Source of the DNA: Shewanella oncorhynchi
Lineage (GTDB): Bacteria > Pseudomonadota > Gammaproteobacteria > Enterobacterales > Shewanellaceae
NCBI RefSeq assembly: GCF_012584455.1
Contig: NZ_JABAEB010000011.1
Location: forward strand, 112,991-176,990
Direction: 5' to 3'
DNA: 64,000 nucleotides
Numbering within the stretch: position 1 is the first letter of the stretch; every line of letters starts with the position of its first letter. The position numbers and the translations under genes were made by a program. Of the stretch, positions 25,177-34,876 are shown piece after piece. The notes below the pieces were generated by a model. The model was not told the origin of the DNA and did not search any database. It was given only the letters and a program-made list of their open reading frames with translations.

Positions 25177-26205
25177 ATGGTGCGTATCGATGGTGCCAAC
25201 GCAGTGGATTTTCATAACACAGCGAGTGTTAACGAAACCCATGGACAAGTGTTTCCGGCAAACAATGTAACAGACATGGCGGCCGCAGAATTAGCGGAAG
25301 TGCGTTCTGAAGCATTGGAAGAGACCATGGAAGGATTAAGTCTCGGATTAAGCAGCCATTTGAAAAAGTTAACCTCAGGTAAAGAGCCAACTGATCCCCG
25401 ATTTACAGCACTCGAGCAGTTACTGCAACAACTGGGAGACACGCAAGCAAGCACAGTCAATAAACTGGCCGAACAGTTTGCGAGCTTAGGCGATGGTGAT
25501 GAGATCCTCTTGCAACTTAAACAATTGGGTTTAGACAGCGGTAACATGATGCTATTAATGATGGCGCTAGTCATGTCAGGAAAATTAGGTCAATCCGCCC
25601 ATAATAAGCTACGCAAATTACTGACAGAATTACTCTCGCAAGAAGGAGCTGAAATAGCATTATTTGCCGCCCTTGAAGGCGTTGCACTCGATCATGCTGG
25701 TCTGCAAGCCTTGCAACAACTTTATCAACAAGCGGTTCGAGGCGATGCCGGCCTAGCCAAATGGTTTGAATTACTTCAGCATCTTCCTGACCGCCGTAAG
25801 CGGATCCGTGTGTTGCTTAGAGCACTATCTGAACCTCTGAGCGATCAGCACAGCGGGAGAAACATGGTCAAAATAGCAGCAGCGGTAGATGACTTACGTC
25901 GATTGCTTATTTTTCTTACGATAGAGGAACATTGCTATATGCTCGCCCGTGCGAGTCAGCTTGATGGTGAACAAGTGTTAAAAGTCACGTTACAACTGAC
26001 AGAACAAGCTTGGGTGTATCCCCAATGGATAGATGAACAAATACGACTATTACCTTTAATGCCCGCAAGACGATTGGGATTTCTGCGGCGCTGGCGGGAA
26101 CTACTGAGTATTATTCCTCTGGCATGTTTTCGCGATCCAGAACAGAAAGAACATATTGAAGAGGCCATGTTGGGCTTACTCGATGACTGGTGTGATCAGG
26201 GATAA
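25177..26205 (+). CDS. sctW: T3SS gatekeeper SctW (SsaL/SepL-like)
   Basis: 342 residues from ATG 25177 (SsaL 338), chosen because AAGGAG lies just upstream; an in-frame TTG at 25159 overlaps sctL. HrpJ-type fold: an unstructured secreted-like N-terminus, the middle LKQLGLDSGNMMLLMMALVM helices, and a TyeA-like C-terminal portion (WVYPQWIDEQIRLLP, ending in DDWCDQG). In SPI-2 and EPEC it forms a complex with SsaM/SepD (and SpiC) that sets the switch from translocators to effectors. Confidence 0.87.
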   Translation: MVRIDGANAVDFHNTASVNETHGQVFPANNVTDMAAAELAEVRSEALEETMEGLSLGLSSHLKKLTSGKEPTDPRFTALEQLLQQLGDTQASTVNKLAEQFASLGDGDEILLQLKQLGLDSGNMMLLMMALVMSGKLGQSAHNKLRKLLTELLSQEGAEIALFAALEGVALDHAGLQALQQLYQQAVRGDAGLAKWFELLQHLPDRRKRIRVLLRALSEPLSDQHSGRNMVKIAAAVDDLRRLLIFLTIEEHCYMLARASQLDGEQVLKVTLQLTEQAWVYPQWIDEQIRLLPLMPARRLGFLRRWRELLSIIPLACFRDPEQKEHIEEAMLGLLDDWCDQG

Positions 26206-26413
26206 TGAGCATCTGCTAATGTTAGCGTAACGCAGAACTCAGGCAACTGTGATGATATTACAGGAAAGATCTACATTCAGACCATGTGCAATACCTATAC
26301 TGTCCATTCGCTGACGCATGGTTGCTTGATTGACCTGCGAGATTTTTTTTGCCGCATAAGACTCGAGACTGACCCGTAATACAACAGGTATTTAAGTTAG
26401 AACTCGATTAGTC
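26206..26413. other. Non-coding spacer between sctW and operator 3
   Basis: No gene is seen. A T8 run (26344-26351) follows a weak GC-containing stem (TTCGC/GCGAG), a possible weak terminator for the needle operon. The rest is unremarkable up to operator 3. Confidence 0.35.
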
Positions 26414-26429
26414 TCAGGTGTACACCTGA
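26414..26429. promoter_or_regulatory. Island operator 3, upstream of chaperone and giant-protein operon
   Basis: TCAGGTGTACACCTGA, a perfect 16-bp palindrome of the island motif. It ends 70 bp before the chaperone start. It shows that the inserted cargo operon is wired into the same regulon as the apparatus. Confidence 0.75.
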
Positions 26430-26498
26430 TATTCATTCCTCCTGACTCAGGACAAACTTTCATCAAGGTCACACTTTCACCAATTGAGGGGACGCTAG

Positions 26499-26936
26499 AT
26501 GAATGTACATGACCAATTATTAGCTCAGCTCGGCCAAGCACTCGGCTTACCATTAGTGTTTGATGCTAATGGACAATGTCTGCTAATGCTAGATCAAAAA
26601 TTAATGATCTCTATACGTTACGGCGATGCGCAATGGACCTTTTATTGCATGCTCGCTCAGAAGCCGCAGCTGACTGAAAACCACTATTGGCAAACTTGTT
26701 TGCAATTGAATCTCAAACTTGCCGAACAAGGTAAGGGCTGCATCTGCTATGAGCCTCAGTCCGATGCTTTGTTATATTTAACATTTATTCCTATGCCAGC
26801 TAGTTCCCCCCTGCTCAGCGAATTTCTCGGTGACTTAGTCGACACGTATCAAGCTCTGCAGAGCCATGTTGAAACCGAAATGACTGGGACAACCTCATCA
26901 ATAAATACCATAAATCTTAGTGCGGGGGGGCAATAA
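26499..26936 (+). CDS. CesT-family class I T3SS chaperone
   Basis: 145-residue acidic cytoplasmic protein. The pattern fits the CesT/SycE fold: N-terminal helix (QLLAQLGQALGLPLVFDANGQ), beta strands (CLLMLDQKLMISIRYGD; WTFYCML) and the C-terminal helix (SEFLGDLVDTYQALQSHVE). Its stop lies 1 bp before the start of the 1347-residue gene, so that protein is its likely cargo. No counterpart lies here in SPI-2. Confidence 0.75.
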   Translation: MNVHDQLLAQLGQALGLPLVFDANGQCLLMLDQKLMISIRYGDAQWTFYCMLAQKPQLTENHYWQTCLQLNLKLAEQGKGCICYEPQSDALLYLTFIPMPASSPLLSEFLGDLVDTYQALQSHVETEMTGTTSSINTINLSAGGQ

Positions 26937-26937
26937 T

Positions 26938-29900
26938 ATGGCCTTAGATATCAGTGCATTTAGTCATGCGGCTAAGCTTGACGGCCGTCTTTCCTTAGTC
27001 GATACCCCCGAGGGTATACCGACGATTATAGTTGCCAAAGAAGGCTTTAAAGAAAAATTACTTAGCATGCTGAGCCATATTCCTTTACTCAAAAATACCC
27101 AAGCGGTCCAAGATTATGTCAATGGCTTGTCACTCGATAATAAGCAAGTGTTGGGCGTGTTCTTGCAGGCATTGGCGGTAAGATTTGGTCATGATATTGC
27201 ACTGGATATGGTAGATGCTGTCGATTTGTCCGGTCATACTCCATTAACTCTGCGCACGATCGAGCAACTCACCGAACGGTGTGAAGCATTTATGCCGCTC
27301 CCTCCTTTAAACATATGCGAGACTAATGAAGATACGCTCAAAGTTCTTGCTTTACCTTCCCAGAGCGGGATTGAGTCCAAATCGTCGGAGAAGCAAACGC
27401 TCAGCCCATCAGTGCTTAAACCTTCAGCAGAACCTATATCCGTCGATAAAGACATCAGGGGAACGGCTTTCCATATTTTAAGCCAGCAGCTTATTACGCC
27501 ACAGGATATTTTACACACACAGAATCAATGCCTTAAGCAGTTGTTAACTACACCAGTACCTCAAAAATTAACTATGCCGACCACTCAAACTTGGCTGGCG
27601 TCTTGGGTGTATTCAGAACCTGAACCCATTAAAACCTTACAACAAGCTATTAAAAATTATAATCAAGTACTTAGCGACACTCAGCTAGCGACATGTATAC
27701 AGAACTTAAATCAGAGTCGAGATCCCTTGATTAGCAGCGATGAACTGACTGCAATGCGTGATCATGTCAAATTTGGGCTAGTGCAAATTAAGCAGGCTTT
27801 AACCCTAGTCGCTGAATTGAAAGCTAATTTGTCGGTGGAGCAGAGCAGTGTTCTGTCGCCGCTACTGGCCGAAGTCAATCTGGGATTATCGCAATATGAT
27901 GTGTTAACTACGGCAATGCAGACATTTGAGCAAGCCTTATTAGCATCGACCCCGATGCGCCTAGCCTTATCTGAGTTTCATGCCCAGCTTCCCTATTCAC
28001 TACAAAACAAACTGACAGCGGATACTTTAGTGAGTAGTTATCAACTGTTTTCCCCTTTAATGCAAAATGAACTCAGTCAGACAGAGAGAGTTGAATATAT
28101 AGCGGCAAGCTTAGTTTCTATGCTCAATGAGGAGAACATCAGCGAAGTCTCAGGGCAAAAAAAAATAATGCCAGAGATCAAAAGCTTAGTATTACTTATT
28201 AACCAGTTTGTGCTAAACCCCATACAAGAACCTCTAGCCATGAGTTCGTCATTTAAGACTCCATTTGAAGCGCAACAGGCTGAAGCCGAGCAACATCTAA
28301 TCCAGCTAGAACAAGCACAAACCTTACTGGCCGACTGCCTTACTCGGGCCAGTAATCTTAGCGAACAAGCGCTAATCGCTGTCGGCAAGCAAGTGAAAAT
28401 CGAAGATCATTTAGCTGCAGTGAAACAGGCTGGAACCCAACTCAGTACTATATTGTATAAGGCTATCAACCCTTCTGGGGAAGAGGTCCATTTCGAAGAT
28501 CTCACCGCAACATTACTGTATCTTGGCGGACAAGAATATGTCGAGAAAGGCAGTCGTTTACAGTTCGATGAGCCTGTTAACTTTGATGATCTCGATCTTG
28601 AGCAGACACTAAGAAATGAGCTCGATAGCTATACTTTACCTCCTCAAGTGGCAAGTTTAGCGCAGCAAGTTCTACAAACTCAGCATCATCTTAATTGGTT
28701 CGAGGGAGTGAGCTCCATCAGCTTTAGCCCAAATAATTCGCAAGATATTTCGTTGTTTGATGATGTTAACAACCTGCAACTAGTCTCACAGATTGAGCAA
28801 GATCAAGCTCGTTATCACAGTTTTCTGACCGAACGTCTTGCCTTGTGTAATGATTATCACCGAGCCGTGACCGAGTTGCTGTCGGCTGTTCCCTCTGAGA
28901 CGGTGCGCAATCAGCTAACCCAAGAGCTAGTGCAAATTAGTGCGGATCAAGATGCGACCCGAACTTTAGTTGAGCGACTCAATCGACTGCAGAGTGCACA
29001 AGATGTGCTAGTGATAGCGGGAAATAATGTCGCTAAATTGTCGGCGTTAACCCAGCAACTCGCGCAAGTTAGGAGGGAAACAAATGCTGAACGTGCCGAG
29101 GTCAATTTAAGTTATTTTCTTAGCCATCTTCCTGAATTACAAACTAATAATGAAAAAGTGCGCGCCTTAACTCAAGAGCAGCATCTTTTATCGGCTAAAC
29201 TGGAAAAATTGACCGCACATTTACAGCAGTTATATGGTGAAGGGCTAGTACTCACTTTAGCCGAACCTGAGGCAAGTTCCCCTGAACTGCGAGCTTTTCA
29301 CACTGTGACTCACCAGTTAGCCGAAGTTAATCGCTCTATTGAAGATCTCGATGATGCCTACCAACATGGTTTGTTACAGCTGAAAAAGGCCACAATTGCA
29401 GCAAAAAATAATGGCGGCTATCCAGATCAGGGGGGGATGGCGAGTGGGCATGCATGGCAAAGTTGGTTAGTGCAAAAGTTTGCCGGCAATTGGTCTTCCC
29501 AATATCGTCCAAGTTTAGAAGAACTTATTTTATCTAGACAGCTGGCCAAAAATAACATGAGCAGTGTCGCGGAGGCTTATCTCGCTTTAGCATCAAGTGT
29601 TAAAGACTCGAAAGCTAGCGTAGCAAATGTGTCAGCTTTAACCTCGCCTCAAAACATGATGGCTGCACTGGGCGACCTGCATAATTGGTCGATGGCACAT
29701 CCGATCGAGGCACGTGAGCTCGCAGGCAATTTAACGCAAGCCTACAATATTATTTTGGCCAACCCAGGGACCTTTGGAATGGAACTGGTTAACACTGTCA
29801 CCACAGTGTGGCAAACCGGGACGGTACAAAACCAAGTGCACGATATTCTGCAAGGCAAGAGAGAAGAGCTGCCGGATAAAACGAATTTCGCTATGACACC

Positions 29901-30981
29901 GCAAATGATTGCGTTATTACACATGGCACAGTTAGCGCCGTATATTGCGGGTGGGGCGAAAGGGGCTGCTAATACAGGCATAGGTGGGCCTTTAGTAAGC
30001 GGTGTATTTGGGATGATGTTTCCTGGCGCAGGGATTGCTACACCTGTCGTCGGCTTAGTTGGCGGCGTCCTGCAAACTTGGTCAGAACGTCAGCTTGCCA
30101 ATAACATGCGTGCGTATCGTAGCAGTGAAGTTATGGTGAATGCTTTAATTAAAGGCATGCAGGCAGAAGGCGGGCTTAGTGCTCGTGGTGAGGCCATCGC
30201 TGGCTATATGCTACAGCGGCAGGCCCTGCAAGATGTTGGTACAGTCTCCCGTGATTGTTTTGAAGTCGGTAAAGTCGGTGCAGTTAAGCGTGCACTCACA
30301 GATATCGTTAATTGGTGGAAACATGCTTCAACGGGAGCCAAAGTCTTTGCTGTGGTGACGACACTTGTGGTTGCCTCTGTGGTATCGGCGGGAGCGATCG
30401 CGGCGGCATTGTTTACCTTAGGGACTGGTGGCGTCGGAATAGTGGCAGCTGTGGGGCTTGGATTGGGAGGATTAATGGCAGGCGCCTATTTTTCTAAGGC
30501 TGTGGTGTCGACATTGCAAGGGGCTAATTTTTTAGGCATGGCCGATACTGCCCGCGCGGCCGAGGCTGAAATGACAGAAAAACGAATCGAGCAAGCGTTC
30601 GCGCAATTGGCTCATACTCCCGTATCTCAAACTTCAATAATTAAGACAATTGCTCACAGCGTATCAGGAACCCCAGAAATCCCCAAATCGATGGCGGATG
30701 TATTGGGGCTTGAACAACACCAAGCCGCGCTAAAAGCACATTTACTGCCGCAATTAGTCGGCCTCGATAGTGATGCGCAGCAGGCGATCTTTATTCAAAG
30801 CATGCAACAATATGCTAATGATAAAAGTCACGAAATAGAAATTAATCAAGCAATAGACAGGGAGAAAGCAGTCGAGCGGGCTATGAAATGGGTTGCTGAA
30901 CTTGACATAGTACCAGCACAATTACAGCAATGTATGGAAGAAATCGATGCGGCCTTATTGATGGAGAACTCTTCTCGATAA
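26938..30981 (+). CDS. Giant secreted-protein candidate (1347 residues) of the T3SS
   Basis: Start ATG 26938, with a G7 tract (26924-26930) serving as ribosome site and lying at the end of the chaperone gene. No Sec signal. The first 950 residues are helical and rich in Gln, Leu and coiled-coil segments, such as EQHLIQLEQAQTLLADCL and QEQHLLSAKLEKLTAHLQQL. Two strongly hydrophobic glycine-rich regions follow at about 1003-1045 (GVFGMMFPGAGIATPVVGLV) and 1133-1190 (KVFAVVTTLVVASVVSAGAI onward), as in membrane-inserting effectors. No catalytic motif is recognised. Size recalls the large Edwardsiella effector EseJ, but homology cannot be claimed. It contains another G7 tract (29430-29436). Confidence 0.75.
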   Translation: MALDISAFSHAAKLDGRLSLVDTPEGIPTIIVAKEGFKEKLLSMLSHIPLLKNTQAVQDYVNGLSLDNKQVLGVFLQALAVRFGHDIALDMVDAVDLSGHTPLTLRTIEQLTERCEAFMPLPPLNICETNEDTLKVLALPSQSGIESKSSEKQTLSPSVLKPSAEPISVDKDIRGTAFHILSQQLITPQDILHTQNQCLKQLLTTPVPQKLTMPTTQTWLASWVYSEPEPIKTLQQAIKNYNQVLSDTQLATCIQNLNQSRDPLISSDELTAMRDHVKFGLVQIKQALTLVAELKANLSVEQSSVLSPLLAEVNLGLSQYDVLTTAMQTFEQALLASTPMRLALSEFHAQLPYSLQNKLTADTLVSSYQLFSPLMQNELSQTERVEYIAASLVSMLNEENISEVSGQKKIMPEIKSLVLLINQFVLNPIQEPLAMSSSFKTPFEAQQAEAEQHLIQLEQAQTLLADCLTRASNLSEQALIAVGKQVKIEDHLAAVKQAGTQLSTILYKAINPSGEEVHFEDLTATLLYLGGQEYVEKGSRLQFDEPVNFDDLDLEQTLRNELDSYTLPPQVASLAQQVLQTQHHLNWFEGVSSISFSPNNSQDISLFDDVNNLQLVSQIEQDQARYHSFLTERLALCNDYHRAVTELLSAVPSETVRNQLTQELVQISADQDATRTLVERLNRLQSAQDVLVIAGNNVAKLSALTQQLAQVRRETNAERAEVNLSYFLSHLPELQTNNEKVRALTQEQHLLSAKLEKLTAHLQQLYGEGLVLTLAEPEASSPELRAFHTVTHQLAEVNRSIEDLDDAYQHGLLQLKKATIAAKNNGGYPDQGGMASGHAWQSWLVQKFAGNWSSQYRPSLEELILSRQLAKNNMSSVAEAYLALASSVKDSKASVANVSALTSPQNMMAALGDLHNWSMAHPIEARELAGNLTQAYNIILANPGTFGMELVNTVTTVWQTGTVQNQVHDILQGKREELPDKTNFAMTPQMIALLHMAQLAPYIAGGAKGAANTGIGGPLVSGVFGMMFPGAGIATPVVGLVGGVLQTWSERQLANNMRAYRSSEVMVNALIKGMQAEGGLSARGEAIAGYMLQRQALQDVGTVSRDCFEVGKVGAVKRALTDIVNWWKHASTGAKVFAVVTTLVVASVVSAGAIAAALFTLGTGGVGIVAAVGLGLGGLMAGAYFSKAVVSTLQGANFLGMADTARAAEAEMTEKRIEQAFAQLAHTPVSQTSIIKTIAHSVSGTPEIPKSMADVLGLEQHQAALKAHLLPQLVGLDSDAQQAIFIQSMQQYANDKSHEIEINQAIDREKAVERAMKWVAELDIVPAQLQQCMEEIDAALLMENSSR

Positions 30982-31016
30982 TCCATAGTGGTTGAATCGC
31001 TGTTGACTTAGTACTT

Positions 31017-31052
31017 GCGGGTATTCAGGTGTTCACCTGATACCCGCTTTTT
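31017..31052 (+). terminator. Rho-independent terminator that contains island operator 4
   Basis: The left arm (GCGGGTATTCAGGTG) pairs with the right arm (CACCTGATACCCGC) through 14 bp with one bulged T and a 2-nt centre. TTTTT follows. It lies 36 bp after the giant gene. The inner 7+2+7 bp are exactly the island operator. Confidence 0.8.
31025..31040. promoter_or_regulatory. Island operator 4, upstream of ssaM-sctV-sctN operon
   Basis: TCAGGTGTTCACCTGA, a perfect palindrome and the best consensus copy. It ends 60 bp before ssaM. A TATTGT at 31052-31057 could be a -10 element whose -35 region would fall within the operator. Confidence 0.75.
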
Positions 31053-31099
31053 ATTGTCTGGGAGATGATAAGACCGAGAGTTAATGCTGGAGAAGCGAT

Positions 31100-31459
31100 A
31101 TGGATTTACTACTAATGCGCAACCTCGAACAATTTTTTCGGTTAGTGAATCGCTGGCCTGTGAAGCTTGAGGAACGCATTGAATGCCATTGGCCTCCACA
31201 CGGAGTGTTACTCGAGTGCCATCAAGGACGATTATTGATGACGACTTGGTTGCTTAACACTCCCGCACGTGATCTCAAACCTTATTTATCACGTTGGCAT
31301 CCAGAAGCTTTTGCGGGCAGAGTTCAGCGATTGTTCATCGTCAAAAACCGTTTAATGATCAGTTGCCTCTGTCCATCGACACACCAGGGTCATGATTGGT
31401 ACCACTTGTACCAACTGCAACAAAAATTCCTAAATCGTATGCTCATAGGAGGTCAATGA
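31100..31459 (+). CDS. ssaM: SsaM/SepD-like T3SS gatekeeper partner
   Basis: 119 residues (SsaM 122). It aligns with SsaM at the N-terminus (MRNLEQFFRLVNRW), at the middle WHPEAFAGRVQRLFIVKNRL (SsaM WKPAALQAIPQRLFLLRDGL), at SCLCP and at the terminal QQKFLNRM. SsaM and SpiC bind SsaL to time effector release. This gene is the clearest mark that the system is SPI-2/LEE type. The stop overlaps the sctV start (ATGA). Confidence 0.85.
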   Translation: MDLLLMRNLEQFFRLVNRWPVKLEERIECHWPPHGVLLECHQGRLLMTTWLLNTPARDLKPYLSRWHPEAFAGRVQRLFIVKNRLMISCLCPSTHQGHDWYHLYQLQQKFLNRMLIGGQ

Positions 31460-33516
31460 TGAACCTCATCAGTCGTTGGTTAAGTAAAGCCGCAGGGCGT
31501 CACGATATCATCTTAAGTGCCATGTTAATGGTAGCTGTATTTATGATGATCTTGCCTCTACCGACACCTTTGATCGACGTATTAATTGCCTTAAACCTTG
31601 GCTTGTCCATAGTGTTATTGATGATCGCCATATACATCCGTGACCCTTTAGAGTTCTCAGTATTTCCATCCCTACTATTGATCACAACCTTATATCGTCT
31701 GGCACTTACTATCAGTACCAGTCGTTTAATTTTGCTGCAGCATGATGCTGGAGATATTGTATACACCTTCGGTAACTTCGTGGTCGGCGGCAACTTAGCG
31801 GTCGGAATTATTATCTTTGCCATCATCACCATAGTGCAGTTTATCGTTATCACTAAGGGGTCTGAGCGGGTGGCGGAAGTGAGTGCACGTTTTTCCCTCG
31901 ATGGTATGCCTGGTAAGCAAATGAGTATCGATGGCGACATGCGTGCTGGCATCATTGACGCTAAAGAGGCAAAGCGTCAACGTGCACAAGTTCAAAAAGA
32001 AAGTCAGCTTTATGGCGCGATGGACGGCGCGATGAAGTTTGTAAAAGGCGATGCCATAGCCAGTATTATTGTCATTTTAACTAATATCATTGGTGGTATC
32101 GCTGTCGGTGTCATGCAGCACAATATGTCGGCTGCTGAAGCATTAAATACCTATGCAGTCTTGTCTGTCGGGGATGGTTTGATAGCCCAAATACCTTCGT
32201 TACTGATTTCAGTCACTGCAGGCTTAATTGTGACCCGAGTTCCTGGAGAGCAGAGACAGAATTTAGCCAACGAATTAGTGATGCAAGTAGGGCGTCAACC
32301 TGCATCATTGCAAATGGCCGGGATAGTCATGTTCATCTTTGCTTTAATCCCTGGCTTCCCAATTTTAGTCTTCGGCACTCTCGGGTCGGTCGTTTTAGGG
32401 GCTTCATTGTGGTTGAAGCGTCAGCAAAAACGAGCAAGTGCTCAAGGAGAGGAGAGCCATTTCACTGAAGCAGGCAAAAGTGACACGGCCAATGTCGACA
32501 ATATGGCACCAGGGGCTGTACCACTGATTTTATATCTTGGAGCCGATGTGCCTATCCATGGGGTTAAAGAGGCACTGCAAAAACTACGTTGGCAATGGTT
32601 TGAACAATTGGGCGTGCCATTACCGGAAATCCAATTACAAATAGCGAAGAAAGGAAGCCTAGGTTGTTGTGATGTGCTCTTGTACCAAGAATCTGTATTG
32701 CAATTGCAGCTAGTACCACAGGAAGCCCTTTTGATTGACTCCATCGCAACGATTCCATGCCGTGTCGAGTCCATCCCTTTTAGTAATCAAAGATTGCATT
32801 GGATCAAAGGTAATGCGCTTGAACAGGCGGAAGCCCAAGGTTTAGCTGTTTGTCGTGATGAGCAAATTCCCGCTTATGTGATGGGTAAAGTGATCGACCG
32901 CTATGCAGGGGAGTTTATTGGTGTACAAGAAACCCGGTATTTAATGGATGCTATGGAGGCTCGCTACGGTGAGCTCGTCAAGGAACTTCAACGCCTCTTG
33001 TCAGTAGGAAAGGTCGCCGAGATCCTACAACGCTTAGTTGAAGAGGGGATTTCGGTGCGCGATTTACGAACTATTTTTGAAACCTTAGTCGAATGGGTGC
33101 CAAAGGAGAAAGACATCATCATGTTAACTGAGTATGTACGGATTGCGCTTCGCCGTCATATTCGCCGCAAGTTTGCTACCCCACAAGGTTGGATCGCTGT
33201 GCTCATGGTTGGAGAAGGAATTGAAAATGTGATCCGTGAATCGATACGACAATCGACTGCTGGCTCTTATTCGGCCTTGGACATGGCACAAACTCAGCAA
33301 ATATTAACCTGCATTCAAGAACAGCTGCCACCGGAACAAACCTGTGTACTGTTGACTTCGCTCGATGTGCGCCGTTACCTGCGAAAAATCGTAGAACGCG
33401 AGTTATTTAGCACACCCGTTTTGTCGTTTCAGGAATTAGGCGACGATGCAGAAATAAAAGTCATAGGCCAAGTGGACTTAGTGGGTGAGGTACTCGATGC
33501 CGCACTGGCGAGCTAA
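31456..33516 (+). CDS. sctV: T3SS export gate protein SctV (SsaV-like)
   Basis: 686 residues from ATG 31456 (SsaV 681), chosen for AGGAGG at 31447-31452 and 4-bp coupling to ssaM. The N-terminal half has about eight transmembrane helices and the FHIPEP-type segment (LLLITTLYRLALTISTSRLI, then KGSERVAEVSARFSLDGMPG). The C-terminal cytoplasmic domain (about 350-686), which forms the nonameric ring, includes ALRRHIRRKF. Confidence 0.96.
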   Translation: MMNLISRWLSKAAGRHDIILSAMLMVAVFMMILPLPTPLIDVLIALNLGLSIVLLMIAIYIRDPLEFSVFPSLLLITTLYRLALTISTSRLILLQHDAGDIVYTFGNFVVGGNLAVGIIIFAIITIVQFIVITKGSERVAEVSARFSLDGMPGKQMSIDGDMRAGIIDAKEAKRQRAQVQKESQLYGAMDGAMKFVKGDAIASIIVILTNIIGGIAVGVMQHNMSAAEALNTYAVLSVGDGLIAQIPSLLISVTAGLIVTRVPGEQRQNLANELVMQVGRQPASLQMAGIVMFIFALIPGFPILVFGTLGSVVLGASLWLKRQQKRASAQGEESHFTEAGKSDTANVDNMAPGAVPLILYLGADVPIHGVKEALQKLRWQWFEQLGVPLPEIQLQIAKKGSLGCCDVLLYQESVLQLQLVPQEALLIDSIATIPCRVESIPFSNQRLHWIKGNALEQAEAQGLAVCRDEQIPAYVMGKVIDRYAGEFIGVQETRYLMDAMEARYGELVKELQRLLSVGKVAEILQRLVEEGISVRDLRTIFETLVEWVPKEKDIIMLTEYVRIALRRHIRRKFATPQGWIAVLMVGEGIENVIRESIRQSTAGSYSALDMAQTQQILTCIQEQLPPEQTCVLLTSLDVRRYLRKIVERELFSTPVLSFQELGDDAEIKVIGQVDLVGEVLDAALAS

Positions 33517-33528
33517 TGGAGGCGATAG

Positions 33529-34860
33529 ATGAAATTACCCAGTAAAGAAACACTTTATGCACAACTCGAACCTAGTTTATTCGCCACTCAGAGTTTGTTG
33601 CCTGTTCCATCGGTTCGCTATTTCGGCAAAGTTCAAGAAGTGGGGGCCACACTCGTGCGTGCAACTTTGCCCGGTGCACATCAAGGAGAGCTTTGTCTCA
33701 TTGGTAATCGCCTCAGCGCCGAAGTCGTTGCGGTAAAAGGCGATGAAGCCCTGTTATCGCCCTTCGACGTTACGGCTGGACTATGCAGTGGAGAATTAGT
33801 TGAAACCTTAGGCCATGGGCATCAAGTCCCCTTAGGTCAAGGCTTGCTTGGTCGAGTGGTCGATGGCCTTGGTGCTCCTATGGATGGCTATGGACTGACT
33901 GCAACGTCATTAAGGCCTAACCAAGGTTCTGCACCTAATCCATTATCACGACAACTTATTGATACTGTCATGCCCATGGGGATCCGCGCTATTGACAGCG
34001 CCCTCGCCTGTGGCATCGGCCAAAGGATTGGTATTTTTGCCGCTGCAGGAGGGGGAAAGAGTACCTTACTTGGCATGATCGCCGCGCACTGCCAAGCGGA
34101 TGTGATTGTACTGACCTTAGTCGGCGAGCGTGGCCGTGAAGTCCGTGAGTTTATCGAATATAACCTCACGCCAGAGGCAAGAGCGCGCACTGTGATGGTG
34201 GTTGCTACATCGGATCGTCCTCCGCTTGAGCGAATGAAAGCCACACTAACGGCAACGACCATTGCTGAGTACTTTCGCGATCAAGGTAAAAATGTGCTGT
34301 TGATGGTGGATTCACTGACCCGATTTGCCCGCAGTGCGAGGGAAATTGCGTTGGCGGCTGGCGAGAGCCCAGTGTCGAGCGGTTATCCTCCAAGTGTCTT
34401 TGTCAATTTATCGGCCTTAGTCGAACGAGCTGGCCCTGCAGCCAAAGGTAGTATCACTGGCATATATACCGTACTGGTTGAAGGGGATGATATGAATGAG
34501 CCTATCGCCGATGAAGTTCGTTCCTTACTTGATGGACACATAGTGCTATCACGTCGACTCGCGGGAGCGGGCCATTACCCTGCAATTGATATCAATGCCA
34601 GTGTCAGCAGGGTAATGGATCAGATTGTTAGCCCTGAGCAGCGGTGTCATGCCGCCAAGATGCGCCAGTTACTGGCATTGTATCAAGAGGTTCAATTACT
34701 CATCCGAGTGGGTGAATACGTGCAAGGTGAAGATCAAGAAACCGATGAAGCAGTGGCTCGCCATCAGGATATTCAGCAGTTTTTGTGTCAATCAGTCAAT
34801 GAATTCAGTCCCTATGAAGAGACACTACAAAAATTGAAATTATTGCTTTTAAGCCATTAA
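33529..34860 (+). CDS. sctN: T3SS ATPase SctN (SsaN-like)
   Basis: Hexameric ATPase that unfolds cargo and strips chaperones at the export gate. It has 443 residues (SsaN 433). Walker A is AAGGGKST (about 172-179). The family segment LTLVGERGREVREFIE, Walker B NVLLMVDSLTRFARS and SGYPPSVFVNLSALVERAG follow. A TTG-free, well-spaced start follows GGAGGCG. Confidence 0.97.
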   Translation: MKLPSKETLYAQLEPSLFATQSLLPVPSVRYFGKVQEVGATLVRATLPGAHQGELCLIGNRLSAEVVAVKGDEALLSPFDVTAGLCSGELVETLGHGHQVPLGQGLLGRVVDGLGAPMDGYGLTATSLRPNQGSAPNPLSRQLIDTVMPMGIRAIDSALACGIGQRIGIFAAAGGGKSTLLGMIAAHCQADVIVLTLVGERGREVREFIEYNLTPEARARTVMVVATSDRPPLERMKATLTATTIAEYFRDQGKNVLLMVDSLTRFARSAREIALAAGESPVSSGYPPSVFVNLSALVERAGPAAKGSITGIYTVLVEGDDMNEPIADEVRSLLDGHIVLSRRLAGAGHYPAIDINASVSRVMDQIVSPEQRCHAAKMRQLLALYQEVQLLIRVGEYVQGEDQETDEAVARHQDIQQFLCQSVNEFSPYEETLQKLKLLLLSH

Positions 34861-34876
34861 TGGGAGGAACTCAATA

